From Acidobacteriota bacterium (GTDB lineage Bacteria > Acidobacteriota > Terriglobia > Terriglobales > Acidobacteriaceae): DNA of 64,000 nt. This document shows, piece by piece, positions 17,930-26,376 of the stretch (positions within the stretch are counted from its first letter, which is position 1; every line of letters begins with the position of its first letter). A program made the translations under genes and the position numbers. Under the pieces are notes generated by a model. The model did no database searches. It had not been told where the DNA came from and worked only from the letters and a program-made list of their open reading frames with translations. The DNA is taken from NCBI GenBank assembly GCA_003225175.1, contig QIBA01000043.1:1-64000 (forward strand). The letters run 5' to 3'.

Positions 17930-17942
17930 CGAGTGTGAGGGT
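17908..17942. promoter_or_regulatory. palindrome flanking the purC -35 box (possible operator)
   Basis: ACCCTCAC at 17908-17915 and GTGAGGGT at 17935-17942 are exact inverted copies, centred close to the -35 hexamer at 17924-17929. Such placement would let a dimeric regulator block RNA polymerase. The regulator is unknown; the sequence is not the E. coli PurR box. Confidence 0.4.
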
Positions 17943-18259
17943 GACTTCGTAAACATCAGCAGTGAATCCAGCGCACGCCGGAAAAAAAATTCATTGCTTC
18001 ACCAAAAAAATTCGCTCCACCACTTTTCTTTCAGAGAATCTGCAAGAAGATGTTGCAGTTTCCCTTGAAGAAAAATCCGCGGCTGTTTCTTTTTTGATGC
18101 CGCAATCCTCCGGCCAAGCTTCCACAGAATCAACAGGACTGGAAGAAATGCCGGAGAGGAAATTGCCCATTTTTATTGGACACCGGAGAAGCTGTGAGTT
18201 TTCCAGAGATGTTTGCTCAGCGCTCGAGAGAGTTGTGGCTTACAGAAGCTGATGAAGAA

Positions 18260-18694
18260 TCATGACTTGTCTCGCATCAGCTCCTCCATAGCGCGTGCGA
18301 CCGATATCCGAGTTGCGTCGAGATGCTCTGAGTCACGATATTTTTGTCGCGGCCAGAAAAATCCTTTCAGTCCGTCTCCCTTGGTTCGTGGTACCACATG
18401 CACGTGAAGGTGAGGCACACTCTGACTCACACGATTGTTGATTGCCACGAACGCGCCCTGCGCACCCAAGCCTGTTTCCATCGCAATAGCTAGCAAGCGG
18501 GCGTTTGCCGAGAGCCTCTCCAGGAGAGGCGAGGCAATCTCGTTCAGCGTCTCTACATGTTCCTTGGGTATGAGGAGGCAGTGACCGGGAAAGAGTGGTC
18601 GGTGATCCAGAAAAGCGAGCGTTAGTTGATCTTGAAAGACAATCGCGGCCGGAACTGCTTGGCTGACTATCTGACAAAAAGCGCAAGCTGGCAT
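18260..18694 (-). CDS. HIT-family nucleotide hydrolase
   Basis: A 144-residue histidine-triad protein. The start is the ATG at 18694 (MPACAFCQIVSQAVPAAIVF), which matches family N-termini. The upstream extension to 18748 is read partly from a dispersed palindrome and is not conserved-looking. The catalytic motif is SVPHLHVHVVPR, with the active His in HLHVH; the N-terminal CAFC pair could bind zinc. Family members hydrolyse dinucleoside polyphosphates or nucleoside phosphoramidates. The segment PRTKGDGLKGFFWPRQKY resembles the FHIT/galT-like extension. No operon partner is evident. Confidence 0.9.
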   Translation of the reverse strand: MPACAFCQIVSQAVPAAIVFQDQLTLAFLDHRPLFPGHCLLIPKEHVETLNEIASPLLERLSANARLLAIAMETGLGAQGAFVAINNRVSQSVPHLHVHVVPRTKGDGLKGFFWPRQKYRDSEHLDATRISVARAMEELMRDKS

Positions 18695-18733
18695 CGTATC
18701 GGGAGAATAGATTAGATGAACGTTTGTCGCACC

Positions 18734-18761
18734 GTAGAGACGCAGCATGCTGCGTCTCTAC
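18734..18761. repeat. 28-bp perfect palindrome, copy 1
   Basis: The unit starts GTAGAGACGCAGCA and its second half is the exact reverse complement. An identical copy lies at 28547-28574. It sits between the HIT gene and the phosphoesterase gene, 40 nt upstream of the HIT start codon, and looks like a dispersed intergenic repeat of REP/MITE type. Confidence 0.9.
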
Positions 18762-18776
18762 CAATGAAGTCCGCAC

Positions 18777-19724
18777 CTACTGCTGGACGAGGTCATCCTC
18801 TGCAGCAACCGCGGACGCCGGGCTGGGGCAAGCGATCCCTAAGACGGCGCAAACAGTCTTCAACGTATTTTCGTGCTTGTAGAAGTTTGCTGACTGCGCT
18901 GCTGGCTTGGCTTTGGGGCCGAAGGCAATCAGAGGCACGCGCCCACCTCCATTGCGGATGTCCGCAATATAAGACTCGTCGAAGGTAATCAAGAGCACGC
19001 CGCTCGATTGGAATCGGGGAGTGGAAAGCAACGCACTAACATTCGATTTGAGCCACTGATCTGCTCGCCCTAAGAGATCGTTGTCGCTGCAGATTGTTCC
19101 CGAGGGGCACGAATGCGCGTCGTCGATGGCATTAGGCAAGATAAAGATGAAATCGGGCAGAGTGCCGGCACTCACGTCGCTCGCTAGTTGCGCGAAAGGC
19201 ACGATCTTCGCCGCTTCGGCGGAATTATTCACAACATCGCTGAAATAAGCGAAGGGATTGTGATGCTTTTCGTAATTGCCTACTGTACCTCCCAAATATC
19301 CAGGCGATGGGAGATCTTCTGCATACACCTTCCACATCTTTCCGGCGGCTGAGAGTTCACGCGCGAGATTGTCAGCCGAGAGTGGTCCGGGAAAGTTGTT
19401 GTCGTTAGTCTGCATTGCGCCGGTTGTGAGTGCGAAATAGTTTCCGATGGAAGGATGTGTATTCGCGTAGTACTGTGTGGCCAAGGCTCCCTGCTGCGCC
19501 AGGCTGTTCAAATAAGGCATTGCAGAGTTGCCAATCACTTGTTCATAGGAATGGTTCTCCTCCGCGATCATTACGACTATGCTGTGCTGCGCAGTAGACT
19601 GCGCGGGAGTTGGTTGCGCACTCGATGCGGGTGAGCCGGCGCCTGTGCCTCCACACGCGGTGAGAAGAACAAGAGCGGAGTACAACGGCCACAACAGTAC
19701 GACGGTTCTCGCCTGCTGATTCAT
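18777..19724 (-). CDS. phosphoesterase-family lipoprotein (acid phosphatase / phospholipase C-like)
   Basis: A 315-residue exported protein with a signal peptide and lipobox (LVLLTACGG), anchored by the Cys at about residue 24. The body matches the phosphoesterase family of bacterial phospholipase C and AcpA-type acid phosphatases. Metal and active-site motifs are seen in order: VVMIAEENHSYEQVIGN (Glu-Asn), YANTHPSIGNYF (His-Pro-Ser), KVYAEDLPSPGY, FIFILPNAIDDAHSC and LLITFDES. A conserved Cys pair (HSCPSGTIC) probably forms a disulfide. Substrate is unresolved: phosphomonoesters are the most common for the short members. It is monocistronic on the minus strand. Confidence 0.85.
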   Translation of the reverse strand: MNQQARTVVLLWPLYSALVLLTACGGTGAGSPASSAQPTPAQSTAQHSIVVMIAEENHSYEQVIGNSAMPYLNSLAQQGALATQYYANTHPSIGNYFALTTGAMQTNDNNFPGPLSADNLARELSAAGKMWKVYAEDLPSPGYLGGTVGNYEKHHNPFAYFSDVVNNSAEAAKIVPFAQLASDVSAGTLPDFIFILPNAIDDAHSCPSGTICSDNDLLGRADQWLKSNVSALLSTPRFQSSGVLLITFDESYIADIRNGGGRVPLIAFGPKAKPAAQSANFYKHENTLKTVCAVLGIACPSPASAVAAEDDLVQQ

Positions 19725-19952
19725 AAGCTTGAAAACTGCTCTTAATGCAAGAGGCAGAGAGCAGGTATCGGGTTGGTACCAACAGGCAAATCTTTGTTCA
19801 GGATTTCAATTACCGGAACGGCAACTCAGAAATTAGTAACTTGGTGGATGTGACCGCCCTCAAACACTCGCCCGAGAGAATTGTGGTAGCAGATCGAGCG
19901 TCTCGATCATGTGCTGCTGATCGAGTACGCGGCTCTTCCCGGCACGGGCAGC

Positions 19953-20153
19953 TCAGGAGCGCAACCCTTCCCGCGTGGAGTCGCTTCTGAGTTCCTGCTC
20001 GCTCGAGCGGATCACCTGCTCTGCGAGATTCAGGTAGCGGCGCGCTTCACCCGGCATATCCCGCTGGAACTTGCGAGAGAATGCGTCTTCGATATTGCGA
20101 AAGAATTCCTGGAGCTCAGTGTCGTCGATGCGGGATTGCTGTCGTCTTTCCAT
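19953..20153 (-). CDS. small hypothetical protein
   Basis: A 66-residue frame starting at the ATG at 20153 with GAGGG 4 nt upstream. The sequence is charged and predicted helical (RIDDTELQEFFRNIEDAFSR; ARRYLNLAEQVIRSSEQEL), with no membrane segment or known domain. Composition looks protein-like, but I do not recognise a family. It lies alone between a phosphoesterase gene and the divergent Gfo/Idh/MocA gene. It could be spurious. Confidence 0.45.
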   Translation of the reverse strand: MERRQQSRIDDTELQEFFRNIEDAFSRKFQRDMPGEARRYLNLAEQVIRSSEQELRSDSTREGLRS

Positions 20154-20266
20154 TCGCCCTCGATTGATGCAGGTTGGTGGCTGCGGCTTATGTCTTCTCG
20201 TGCTCAGATTCAGCACTGATCTTATTATGGTTTGCCCGGCGCGACTGAACTTCTGAGGAGGAGCAG

Positions 20267-21316
20267 GTGACGATAGATGTTGGTCTAGTCGGTTTCGGCT
20301 TCGCCGGCCGAGTCTTCCACGCTCCCATCATCTCCGCCGTTCCGGGGCTTCGCCTCCGAGCCATTGTCCAGCGGAGCGCCGGTGACGCCGCAGTACTCTA
20401 TCCTCAGACGACGGTCGTGCAGTCCGTTGAGGAATTACTCGCCATCGACGAGATCAGATTAGTGGTCATTGCGACGCCGAATACTTCCCATTATGGTCTT
20501 GCGAAGCAATCCCTTCTCGCAGACAGGGACGTGGTAGTCGACAAGCCTTTTACTACAACCTATCAAGAAGCATCCGAACTCATCGGAATGGCGAAACAAC
20601 ATGGTCGGTTGCTCACGGTCTATCAGAATCTACGCAGCAATGGCGACTTCCGCACCATCCGCAACCTGGTGGAAGGACAAAGACTGGGGCGAATCGCCCT
20701 TTACGAGGCACATTTCGATCGCTATCGGCTGCAGACTCGTCCGGGAGCCTGGCGGGAGAAAGTTGAGCCGGGGAGCGGGGTATTCTTCGATCTCGGCGTC
20801 CACCTGATTGATCAGGCCATGCAGCTTTTCGGACCGCCTGCCACCATCAGTGCCGACATAAGAATTGAACGCGAAGCGGCGGTAGTAGACGATGCCTTCG
20901 ACGTCGTCTTGCATTATCCGCGCATGCGGGCGCTGCTTCGGGCCAGCATGGTCGCCATAGCTCCGGACCTACGCTTCGTAATTCGGGGCGAAAAGGCAGC
21001 ATTCGTCAAATATGGAATCGATCCGCAGGAAGAGGCTTTGAAGCGAGGCGAGATTCCGCGCGATGATAGCTGGGGCAGAGAAGCCAGAGAGAAGTGGGGA
21101 ACATTGTATTGCTCCCAGGATGCAGCCGTGACTGCTGAAACCATCGAGACGCTGCCCGGAGATTACCGGCTCTTCTATGCGAACGTGCGCGACGCGATCC
21201 TTGGCAGTGCCAGCGTGGATGTCACTCATGAACAGATGCTCGATGTAATGCATGCGCTTGAGTTGGCTCGAGAGAGCAGTGGGAGGCAGTGCACGCTCAA
21301 TTGGCGCAGTCTTTAA
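20267..21316 (+). CDS. Gfo/Idh/MocA-family NAD(P)-dependent oxidoreductase
   Basis: A 349-residue dehydrogenase. The GTG start at 20267 has GGAGGAG 4 nt upstream. The Rossmann segment VGLVGFGFAGRVFHAPII is followed by VVIATPNTSHYGLAKQSLLADRDVVVDKPFTTTYQEA, with the family's conserved E/D-K-P step (VDKPFT). The C-terminal alpha/beta domain includes GSGVFFDLGVHLIDQAMQLFGPP, with the typical D-x-G-x-H-x-x-D motif. This closely resembles E. coli YdgJ/scyllo-inositol dehydrogenase-type enzymes acting on sugars or inositols; the substrate is not readable. A cupin and a quinone oxidoreductase follow on the same strand within 65 and 25 nt, so they may share a transcript. Confidence 0.92.
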   Translation: MTIDVGLVGFGFAGRVFHAPIISAVPGLRLRAIVQRSAGDAAVLYPQTTVVQSVEELLAIDEIRLVVIATPNTSHYGLAKQSLLADRDVVVDKPFTTTYQEASELIGMAKQHGRLLTVYQNLRSNGDFRTIRNLVEGQRLGRIALYEAHFDRYRLQTRPGAWREKVEPGSGVFFDLGVHLIDQAMQLFGPPATISADIRIEREAAVVDDAFDVVLHYPRMRALLRASMVAIAPDLRFVIRGEKAAFVKYGIDPQEEALKRGEIPRDDSWGREAREKWGTLYCSQDAAVTAETIETLPGDYRLFYANVRDAILGSASVDVTHEQMLDVMHALELARESSGRQCTLNWRSL

Positions 21317-21379
21317 CAACTGAAACTGGATCTGTTGCTCCTGAGAACCCTTACATGAAAGGCTTGTTAATCTGAACTT

Positions 21380-21745
21380 ATGAAATACACCGCCTGGAAA
21401 GACGTAGAACTTGAACAGTTGAATCCTCTCCTCGACCGGCAAATGATCACCGGCGACAAGGTCATGCTGGCCCGTGTTCTCCTCAAGAAAGGTTGCGTGG
21501 TCCCCGAGCACAGTCACGAAAACGAACAGGTGACTTACGTCCTGGAAGGCGCGTTGAAATTCTGGATTGAAGATAAAGAAATCGTCGTGCGAGCTGGGGA
21601 AGTGCTGTGCATCCCCTCGAAGGTTCCGCATAAGGCGGAAGCGGTGGAGGACACGGTGGATCTTGACGTTTTCTACCCTCCACGCCAGGACTGGATTAAC
21701 AAAACCGACGGCTATCTCCGCGGAACGGCCGCTATTAAAAAATAA
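21380..21745 (+). CDS. single-domain cupin protein
   Basis: A 121-residue cupin. Motif 1 is CVVPEHSHENEQVTYVLEGALKFW, giving the metal ligands His-His-Glu (HSHENEQ), and motif 2 is EVLCIPSKVPHKAEAVED with the fourth His. It therefore probably binds one metal ion in a small beta-barrel. Small cupins of this kind include dioxygenases, isomerases and pure sensors, so function is open. It lies 63 nt after the Gfo/Idh/MocA gene and 24 nt before the quinone oxidoreductase gene. Confidence 0.9.
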   Translation: MKYTAWKDVELEQLNPLLDRQMITGDKVMLARVLLKKGCVVPEHSHENEQVTYVLEGALKFWIEDKEIVVRAGEVLCIPSKVPHKAEAVEDTVDLDVFYPPRQDWINKTDGYLRGTAAIKK

Positions 21746-21769
21746 GACACAGACGAGGAGCGTGGCGCG

Positions 21770-22732
21770 ATGAAAGCCATTCGTGTTCACCAGTTCGGCG
21801 GACCGGAAGTGCTGAAGCTCGATGAGGTTCCAGACCTGCATCCGGGAGAGGGTCAGGCAGTAGTAAAGATTCACGCTGTTGGCGTGAATCCCTTCGATAC
21901 GTACATGCGCACAGGAACGTACGCTATAAAGCCGCAACTCCCATATACGCCCGGAGCGGATGCTGCCGGCGTGGTGGCCGAAGCAGGCTCAGGCATAAGG
22001 AGATTCAAGTCAGGCGATCGCGTTTATGTTGCCGGCACGCTGAGTGGAGCCTATGCCGAACTTGCGTTATGTCAGGAGTCGCAACTTCATCCGCTTCCAA
22101 AGAGCGTTACGTTTCAGCAAGGTGCTGCTGTTGGCGTCCCATATGGGACTGCGTATCGCGCGCTGTTTGATAAAGCCCAGAGCTTCCCGGGCGAGACTGT
22201 GCTCATCCACGGCGCGAGTGGCGGTGTTGGATTAGCAGCCGTACAGTTGGCACGAGCTCATGGCATGACGGTTATCGGCACAGCGGGTACCGAAAAGGGA
22301 AAGGGTGTTGTAAAGGAGCAAGGGGCGCACCACGTTCTGGACCACACTCAGGCGGATGTTCCCGCGCAAGTAAAGAAGCTCACCGGGGATCATGGCGCAG
22401 ACGTCATCATCGAGATGCTGGCAAACAAGAACCTCGCGCAGGATCTCTCGATGCTTGCTCTCCGCGGACGGGTCGTAGTGGTGGGGAATCGCGGGACGAT
22501 AGAGATCAATCCGCGTGATGCCATGAGCCGCGACGCAGCGATCCTGTCGATGACGCTGTTCAATCTGTCTGATGCAGATCGAGCTCGCATCTATGCGGCG
22601 CTGGATGCTGCCCTGGAGAGTGGTGTGGCGCGTCCTGTCATCGGAAAGGAATTTCCGCTTGCCGAAGCGGCCCAGGCACATGAAGAAGTGATGAAGCCGG
22701 GCAGCTACGGCAAAATTGTGCTCATTCCCTAA
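21770..22732 (+). CDS. zinc-independent quinone oxidoreductase (MDR family)
   Basis: A 320-residue NADPH:quinone reductase / crotonyl-CoA-reductase-like medium-chain dehydrogenase. The GroES-like N-domain (MKAIRVHQFGGPEVLKLDEVP ... TPGADAAGVVAEAGSGIRRFKSGDRVYV) lacks the catalytic zinc Cys. The quinone-reductase signature PYGTAYRALFDKAQSFPGETVLIHGASGGVGLAAVQLA includes the NADP-binding GASGGVG loop. Close to human zeta-crystallin in layout. Probably reduces quinones or activated alkenes as a detoxification or lipid step. GAGGAG stands upstream of the ATG. The gene ends a three-gene plus-strand run and is followed by a hairpin. Confidence 0.9.
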   Translation: MKAIRVHQFGGPEVLKLDEVPDLHPGEGQAVVKIHAVGVNPFDTYMRTGTYAIKPQLPYTPGADAAGVVAEAGSGIRRFKSGDRVYVAGTLSGAYAELALCQESQLHPLPKSVTFQQGAAVGVPYGTAYRALFDKAQSFPGETVLIHGASGGVGLAAVQLARAHGMTVIGTAGTEKGKGVVKEQGAHHVLDHTQADVPAQVKKLTGDHGADVIIEMLANKNLAQDLSMLALRGRVVVVGNRGTIEINPRDAMSRDAAILSMTLFNLSDADRARIYAALDAALESGVARPVIGKEFPLAEAAQAHEEVMKPGSYGKIVLIP

Positions 22733-22753
22733 TCGCTTTTCCCACGCAGCATT

Positions 22754-22788
22754 GGAACGCCGGGCAAGGGTGCCGGGCGCTCCGTTTT
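22754..22788 (+). terminator. terminator after the quinone oxidoreductase gene
   Basis: Arms at 22754-22766 and 22771-22783 pair over 13 positions with two mismatches around a 4-nt AGGG loop, followed by GTTTT (22784-22788). It lies between convergent genes. Confidence 0.6.
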
Positions 22789-22803
22789 ATGACTTAGCGC
22801 GAA

Positions 22804-25314
22804 CTATATCGGTGGGCCTGCAGGCGCGCCTGAAGGCTTCAGCTTCGGCACATTCTGCTTAGGATCACGCATGAAGGCCTCGATGCGGCGCGCGATATTG
22901 CCGGCAGCTCCTGCGCGCGTGGTCTTGATACTGCCATAGATCTTGTTAACGGCCGTCCAGGCATGCGAACGCACTTCTGCTGTGGCGTCGTCGTTAGCAG
23001 CCAGAATCATCAATCGGTCGGCCAGTTCGTTTTGCACCACATTCGACAGGTCGTTGGAAGGCGAGCCTGCAGCGCTTCCTGCTCCTCCTGCTGCAGGCGA
23101 GGAGAACGTACTGCTGACCAGCATCGAGAGTACTTCTTCGCTGGAAGGTGACGCTGAGACGAAGTGATGGATCGAATCCATGCGGGCCAGACGCTCAGGA
23201 TCGAGAAGCCCGCCAAAAACGATCTCGGCGATTGACCGCGCCCCATCATAAGGACTGAACACATAGCCGGCGCTGGATTTGTATGCCTCTGGATCGCCTC
23301 CATCATTCTCATACTGGACCAGTCCAGCCCAAAGGCGCGCGGGAATCTCCATCTCCGCTGGGCGAAGCGCCTGCAAGCACAACGTGATGGTTTCGCGCTG
23401 AGCCTGCGGATTCCATATCTCAAACGGTTTTTGACCATCACCGGCAATGGACGGAGGAATTTTGGCGCTGCCCACTGTGTTGATCGCCGAAGCCAGCGCG
23501 TAACGATGGAAGAGGTAGACCAGAGCAAGTCGCGAGGCGAGTCTGGACTGCGGCTCTCCATTGCGCAGCTTTGCGGAACTGTATGCCGCGAGCAGAGCGT
23601 TCCGCACAGGCACGATTTGCCGCAACCAGGTCACCGGATCGGGACCATCATCGTATGCGTTCCATCGCGGATCATCGTAGTTGCCCCAGAAGATGCCCTG
23701 CTTAAGCGCCTTTTGAACTATGGCATCAAGTCGAGCTCGCTCGCGAGGATCTTGTGCTGCTGGCGCTGGCGCCGAATTGCTGGTGCTATATCCCCACTCG
23801 ATCGCAAACTTGTCGTAGCTGCCGACGCCCTGCATGTACGCGTCACTCAAGTCTGCGCTGCCGTCGTTCCGGACCAGGATTCGTGGCGCGAAGTAGTCCA
23901 TCACCGAACCCCGGTCGAAGGTGCTGGCCGCGAAGTTGTGCTCGAGGCCGAGGACGTGTCCCATTTCATGACAGGTGAGCAGAGCGATTCGGCGCACCAT
24001 CACCTCGTCTTCAGCAAGCTGCGGATCGGCGCTATCGAATTCCGCAAACAGATCCATACCCGAGTCGTCGCGTCCGGACGCAGGTGCGACAACATTCCAA
24101 TAGTTGTTGACCGTACGCATGCGGTGCGAATCGAGTTGCACGACCGCGTGCAGTATTTCGCCGGTGCGTGGATCGGTTTGCACCATGCCCACAGACCAGC
24201 CGCGTCCGCTGCGGTTTGTCCATTGGATCGTCGGATAACGGACGTCCAGGGGATCTGCCCCTTCGGGAAGATCCTCGACTACCAGCGCGTTGCGGAACCC
24301 GGCCTGCTCGAATGCCTGATTCCACCAGAGCGCCCCCCGGCGCGCGGCTGAGCGCATCGGTTCAGGAATGGCGCGGTCGAGGTAAAAGGTAATGGGCTTG
24401 ACCGGCTCGCTGACCGCGGCCGTCGCATCCTTCTTCTCCAACCGCCAGCGATCGATGTAATGCTGATTTAACGATTCCTTGTAGGCAGTGGAAAAATCCT
24501 CGAAGCGTTCGCCGAAGAATCCAACCCGCAGATCAGCGACGCGCGGCTGGTATCCCGTTTTGGGCAGAGCCAAAAGCGAGATGTGCTGGTGTACGGTGAC
24601 CACGCCCGCTTCGGGATTATTGATCGAACGTCCGGCCGAATCGCTCGCAAAGGTGAGGATGTTCTCGATCTCGGTATTCATGGGAAAGCCGCGAGTGTGA
24701 TCCAGGTCGACTGCGCTGCGCTGCTCGTCAAGCCGCCAGTTCCCAGCGTTCTCGGCCGCAGCGGGGCGAATCATGCCGCCTATCGCGCGCGATGGGCGCC
24801 GCAATTGTCCCAGCAATCCGGAGGCGTCACGTACCACTAGAGGGTTGGCGTTCACCATCACGTTCTCGCCGTCCTCCGCTTCAACCGGCAGCGAGGCGAG
24901 AACTGAAGTAGGGAAGCTGCGCTCCACAGAGTGCTTTAGCTCGGCGCTGCCATTCTCCGCTCGGAAGCGAGTGTTCTCGGCGATTATCAGTACCTTGGGC
25001 CCCGAGCGTACGAACCGGCAAAGCTGCGACCCTCCAACGCTGCTGCGATCGGCGAACATCTCGATGGAGCCAACGCCGCTGCTCAATCCGGTGAAGTAGA
25101 TGAATTGTTCGTTCAACCGCTGCGGCGAGAGCTCAAAGAGCAGAACGCCTTTTTTGGCGTCCCAATAGAAGGGAATGAAACCGTCGTTCCGCTTCAGCCC
25201 CTGAAGGCGGTTTTCATCTTTGTGCGCCTGCGGGCTTTGATTCGTGGATCGTTGACTCTCGCTTTGTGCAAACGCCAGTGAGGAAAAAAGGACTGCTAGC
25301 AGGAGGTTTTTCAT
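22804..25314 (-). CDS. secreted zinc-dependent metalloprotease (DUF5117/DUF4953 type)
   Basis: An 836-residue exported protein with signal peptide MKNLLLAVLFSSLAFA. The metzincin zinc motif HEMGHVLGLEH is at residues 449-459: three His ligands and the catalytic Glu450. A downstream Met-turn-like SVMDYFAPR completes the metzincin picture. The N-terminal half (FIPFYWDAKKGVLLFEL, VLIIAENTRFR, DLRVGFFGERF) matches the large bacterial DUF5117 proteins, whose C-terminal part contains DUF4953. Another landmark is YPTIQWTNRSGRGWSVGMVQTDPRTGEI. Likely degrades extracellular or periplasmic protein. It ends in a helical domain and a low-complexity tail. It lies downstream of galT but with a separate start, so probably transcribed independently. 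Confidence 0.88.
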   Translation of the reverse strand: MKNLLLAVLFSSLAFAQSESQRSTNQSPQAHKDENRLQGLKRNDGFIPFYWDAKKGVLLFELSPQRLNEQFIYFTGLSSGVGSIEMFADRSSVGGSQLCRFVRSGPKVLIIAENTRFRAENGSAELKHSVERSFPTSVLASLPVEAEDGENVMVNANPLVVRDASGLLGQLRRPSRAIGGMIRPAAAENAGNWRLDEQRSAVDLDHTRGFPMNTEIENILTFASDSAGRSINNPEAGVVTVHQHISLLALPKTGYQPRVADLRVGFFGERFEDFSTAYKESLNQHYIDRWRLEKKDATAAVSEPVKPITFYLDRAIPEPMRSAARRGALWWNQAFEQAGFRNALVVEDLPEGADPLDVRYPTIQWTNRSGRGWSVGMVQTDPRTGEILHAVVQLDSHRMRTVNNYWNVVAPASGRDDSGMDLFAEFDSADPQLAEDEVMVRRIALLTCHEMGHVLGLEHNFAASTFDRGSVMDYFAPRILVRNDGSADLSDAYMQGVGSYDKFAIEWGYSTSNSAPAPAAQDPRERARLDAIVQKALKQGIFWGNYDDPRWNAYDDGPDPVTWLRQIVPVRNALLAAYSSAKLRNGEPQSRLASRLALVYLFHRYALASAINTVGSAKIPPSIAGDGQKPFEIWNPQAQRETITLCLQALRPAEMEIPARLWAGLVQYENDGGDPEAYKSSAGYVFSPYDGARSIAEIVFGGLLDPERLARMDSIHHFVSASPSSEEVLSMLVSSTFSSPAAGGAGSAAGSPSNDLSNVVQNELADRLMILAANDDATAEVRSHAWTAVNKIYGSIKTTRAGAAGNIARRIEAFMRDPKQNVPKLKPSGAPAGPPI

Positions 25315-25336
25315 TTTCGCTCAGTAAGTCTTCAGT

Positions 25337-26371
25337 TCACCTCAGAGGATTCTCAGCGGCCGACCGCAGCCTTTCCGCAGCGCTCTCCGGCGTGATATCG
25401 CGCTGGGGCGCGCCCAGCATCTCATAGCCAACCATGAACTTGCGCACCGTCGCCGAACGCAGAAGTGGCGGATAGAAGTGCGCGTGGAAATGCCACTCTG
25501 AATGCTCCTCGCCGTCCGTCGGACGCTGATGGAATCCCATTGAGTAGGGAAATGGAACTGCAAAGATGTTGTCGTAGCGAGAGGTAATGCGCTTGAGAAT
25601 GTCTGCGAGTCCCTTTTGAGCATCCAGTGAAAATTGGTCCATCGCAGTGACGTGCTCGTTCGCAAGAACCAGAACCTCGAACGGCCAGAGAGCCCAGAAG
25701 GGAACTACCACGGTGAAGAAATCGTTCTGGCAAACCAGGCGAGTGGCATGCGCCCTCTCCAGGCGCAAGTACTCGCAGAGCATACATTCGCCATGAGCCT
25801 TCTTGAACTCCAGCAGGGCGCTCTGCTCAGTGGCTGGATAATTAGGAACCGTCTCGGTGGCCCAAAGCTGGCAGTGAGGATGCGGGTTACTGGCGCCCAT
25901 TATCTCGCCACGGTTCTCAAAGATTTGCACGTGGCGAACCCAGTCCGTCGCGCCTAACTCACGGTACTGCTCGCTCCATAGGCGAACGACGGTTGTAACA
26001 TCGTCGAGTCCCATATTGGAAATCGTAAGATCGTGCCGGGGAGAAAAGCAGATTACTCGACAAATCCCTCGTTCCGATTCAGCGATGATCAACGAGGATT
26101 CATTTACCCTGGCGGCTGGAGAATCGGAAAGCAGGGCTGCGTAATCGTTGTCAAAAACGAAAGTACTGCTGTAATTGGGGTTCTTGTGGCCTCCAGCGCG
26201 AGAGTTGCCCGGGCAGAGATAGCAGTTTGGATCGTATTTCGGTGTCGGCTCCGCCGCAAGTTTTTCAATGTGCCCTTGCCAGGGTCGCTGTGTGCGCTGA
26301 GGAGAAACTACCACCCAGTCGCGTAACAGTGGATTCCAGCGCCGGTGAGGTGTCTTATGGAGATCGAGCAT
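25337..26371 (-). CDS. galT: galactose-1-phosphate uridylyltransferase
   Basis: Second transferase step of the Leloir pathway: exchanges UMP between UDP-glucose and galactose-1-phosphate. The 344-residue product starts at the ATG at 26371, 5 nt beyond the galK stop. Active-site HPHCQLW has nucleophile His166 in the family HPH motif (family form is HPHGQ; Cys replaces Gly here). Zinc ligands appear as Cys50/Cys53 (CYLC) plus His113 and His164. The N-terminal RRWNPLLRDWVVVSPQRTQRPW and the C-terminal MGFHQRPTDG and HFHAHFYPP complete the fold. It is the last gene of galE-galK-galT. Confidence 0.95.
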   Translation of the reverse strand: MLDLHKTPHRRWNPLLRDWVVVSPQRTQRPWQGHIEKLAAEPTPKYDPNCYLCPGNSRAGGHKNPNYSSTFVFDNDYAALLSDSPAARVNESSLIIAESERGICRVICFSPRHDLTISNMGLDDVTTVVRLWSEQYRELGATDWVRHVQIFENRGEIMGASNPHPHCQLWATETVPNYPATEQSALLEFKKAHGECMLCEYLRLERAHATRLVCQNDFFTVVVPFWALWPFEVLVLANEHVTAMDQFSLDAQKGLADILKRITSRYDNIFAVPFPYSMGFHQRPTDGEEHSEWHFHAHFYPPLLRSATVRKFMVGYEMLGAPQRDITPESAAERLRSAAENPLR

Positions 26372-26376
26372 CAAGG

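Larger units (their letters stand above)
17861..18259. other. intergenic region, 399 nt, with purC promoter
   Basis: The right-hand side of purC holds its promoter (17902-17929) and a palindrome. The stretch 17960-18250 is unusually A-rich in runs (several AAAAAAA tracts on the plus strand). It contains an open frame of about 96 codons (17962-18252) that resembles no protein I recognise and has no ribosome-binding site. I treat it as noncoding. Confidence 0.5.

Noticed and set aside
17962-18252. 96-codon plus-strand frame between purC and the HIT gene
   Set aside because: GTG start without a ribosome-binding site, A-run-rich composition and no domain.
20969-21937. 322-codon minus-strand frame across the oxidoreductase, cupin and quinone reductase genes
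   Set aside because: Crosses three well-supported plus-strand genes and their gaps; not a coherent protein.
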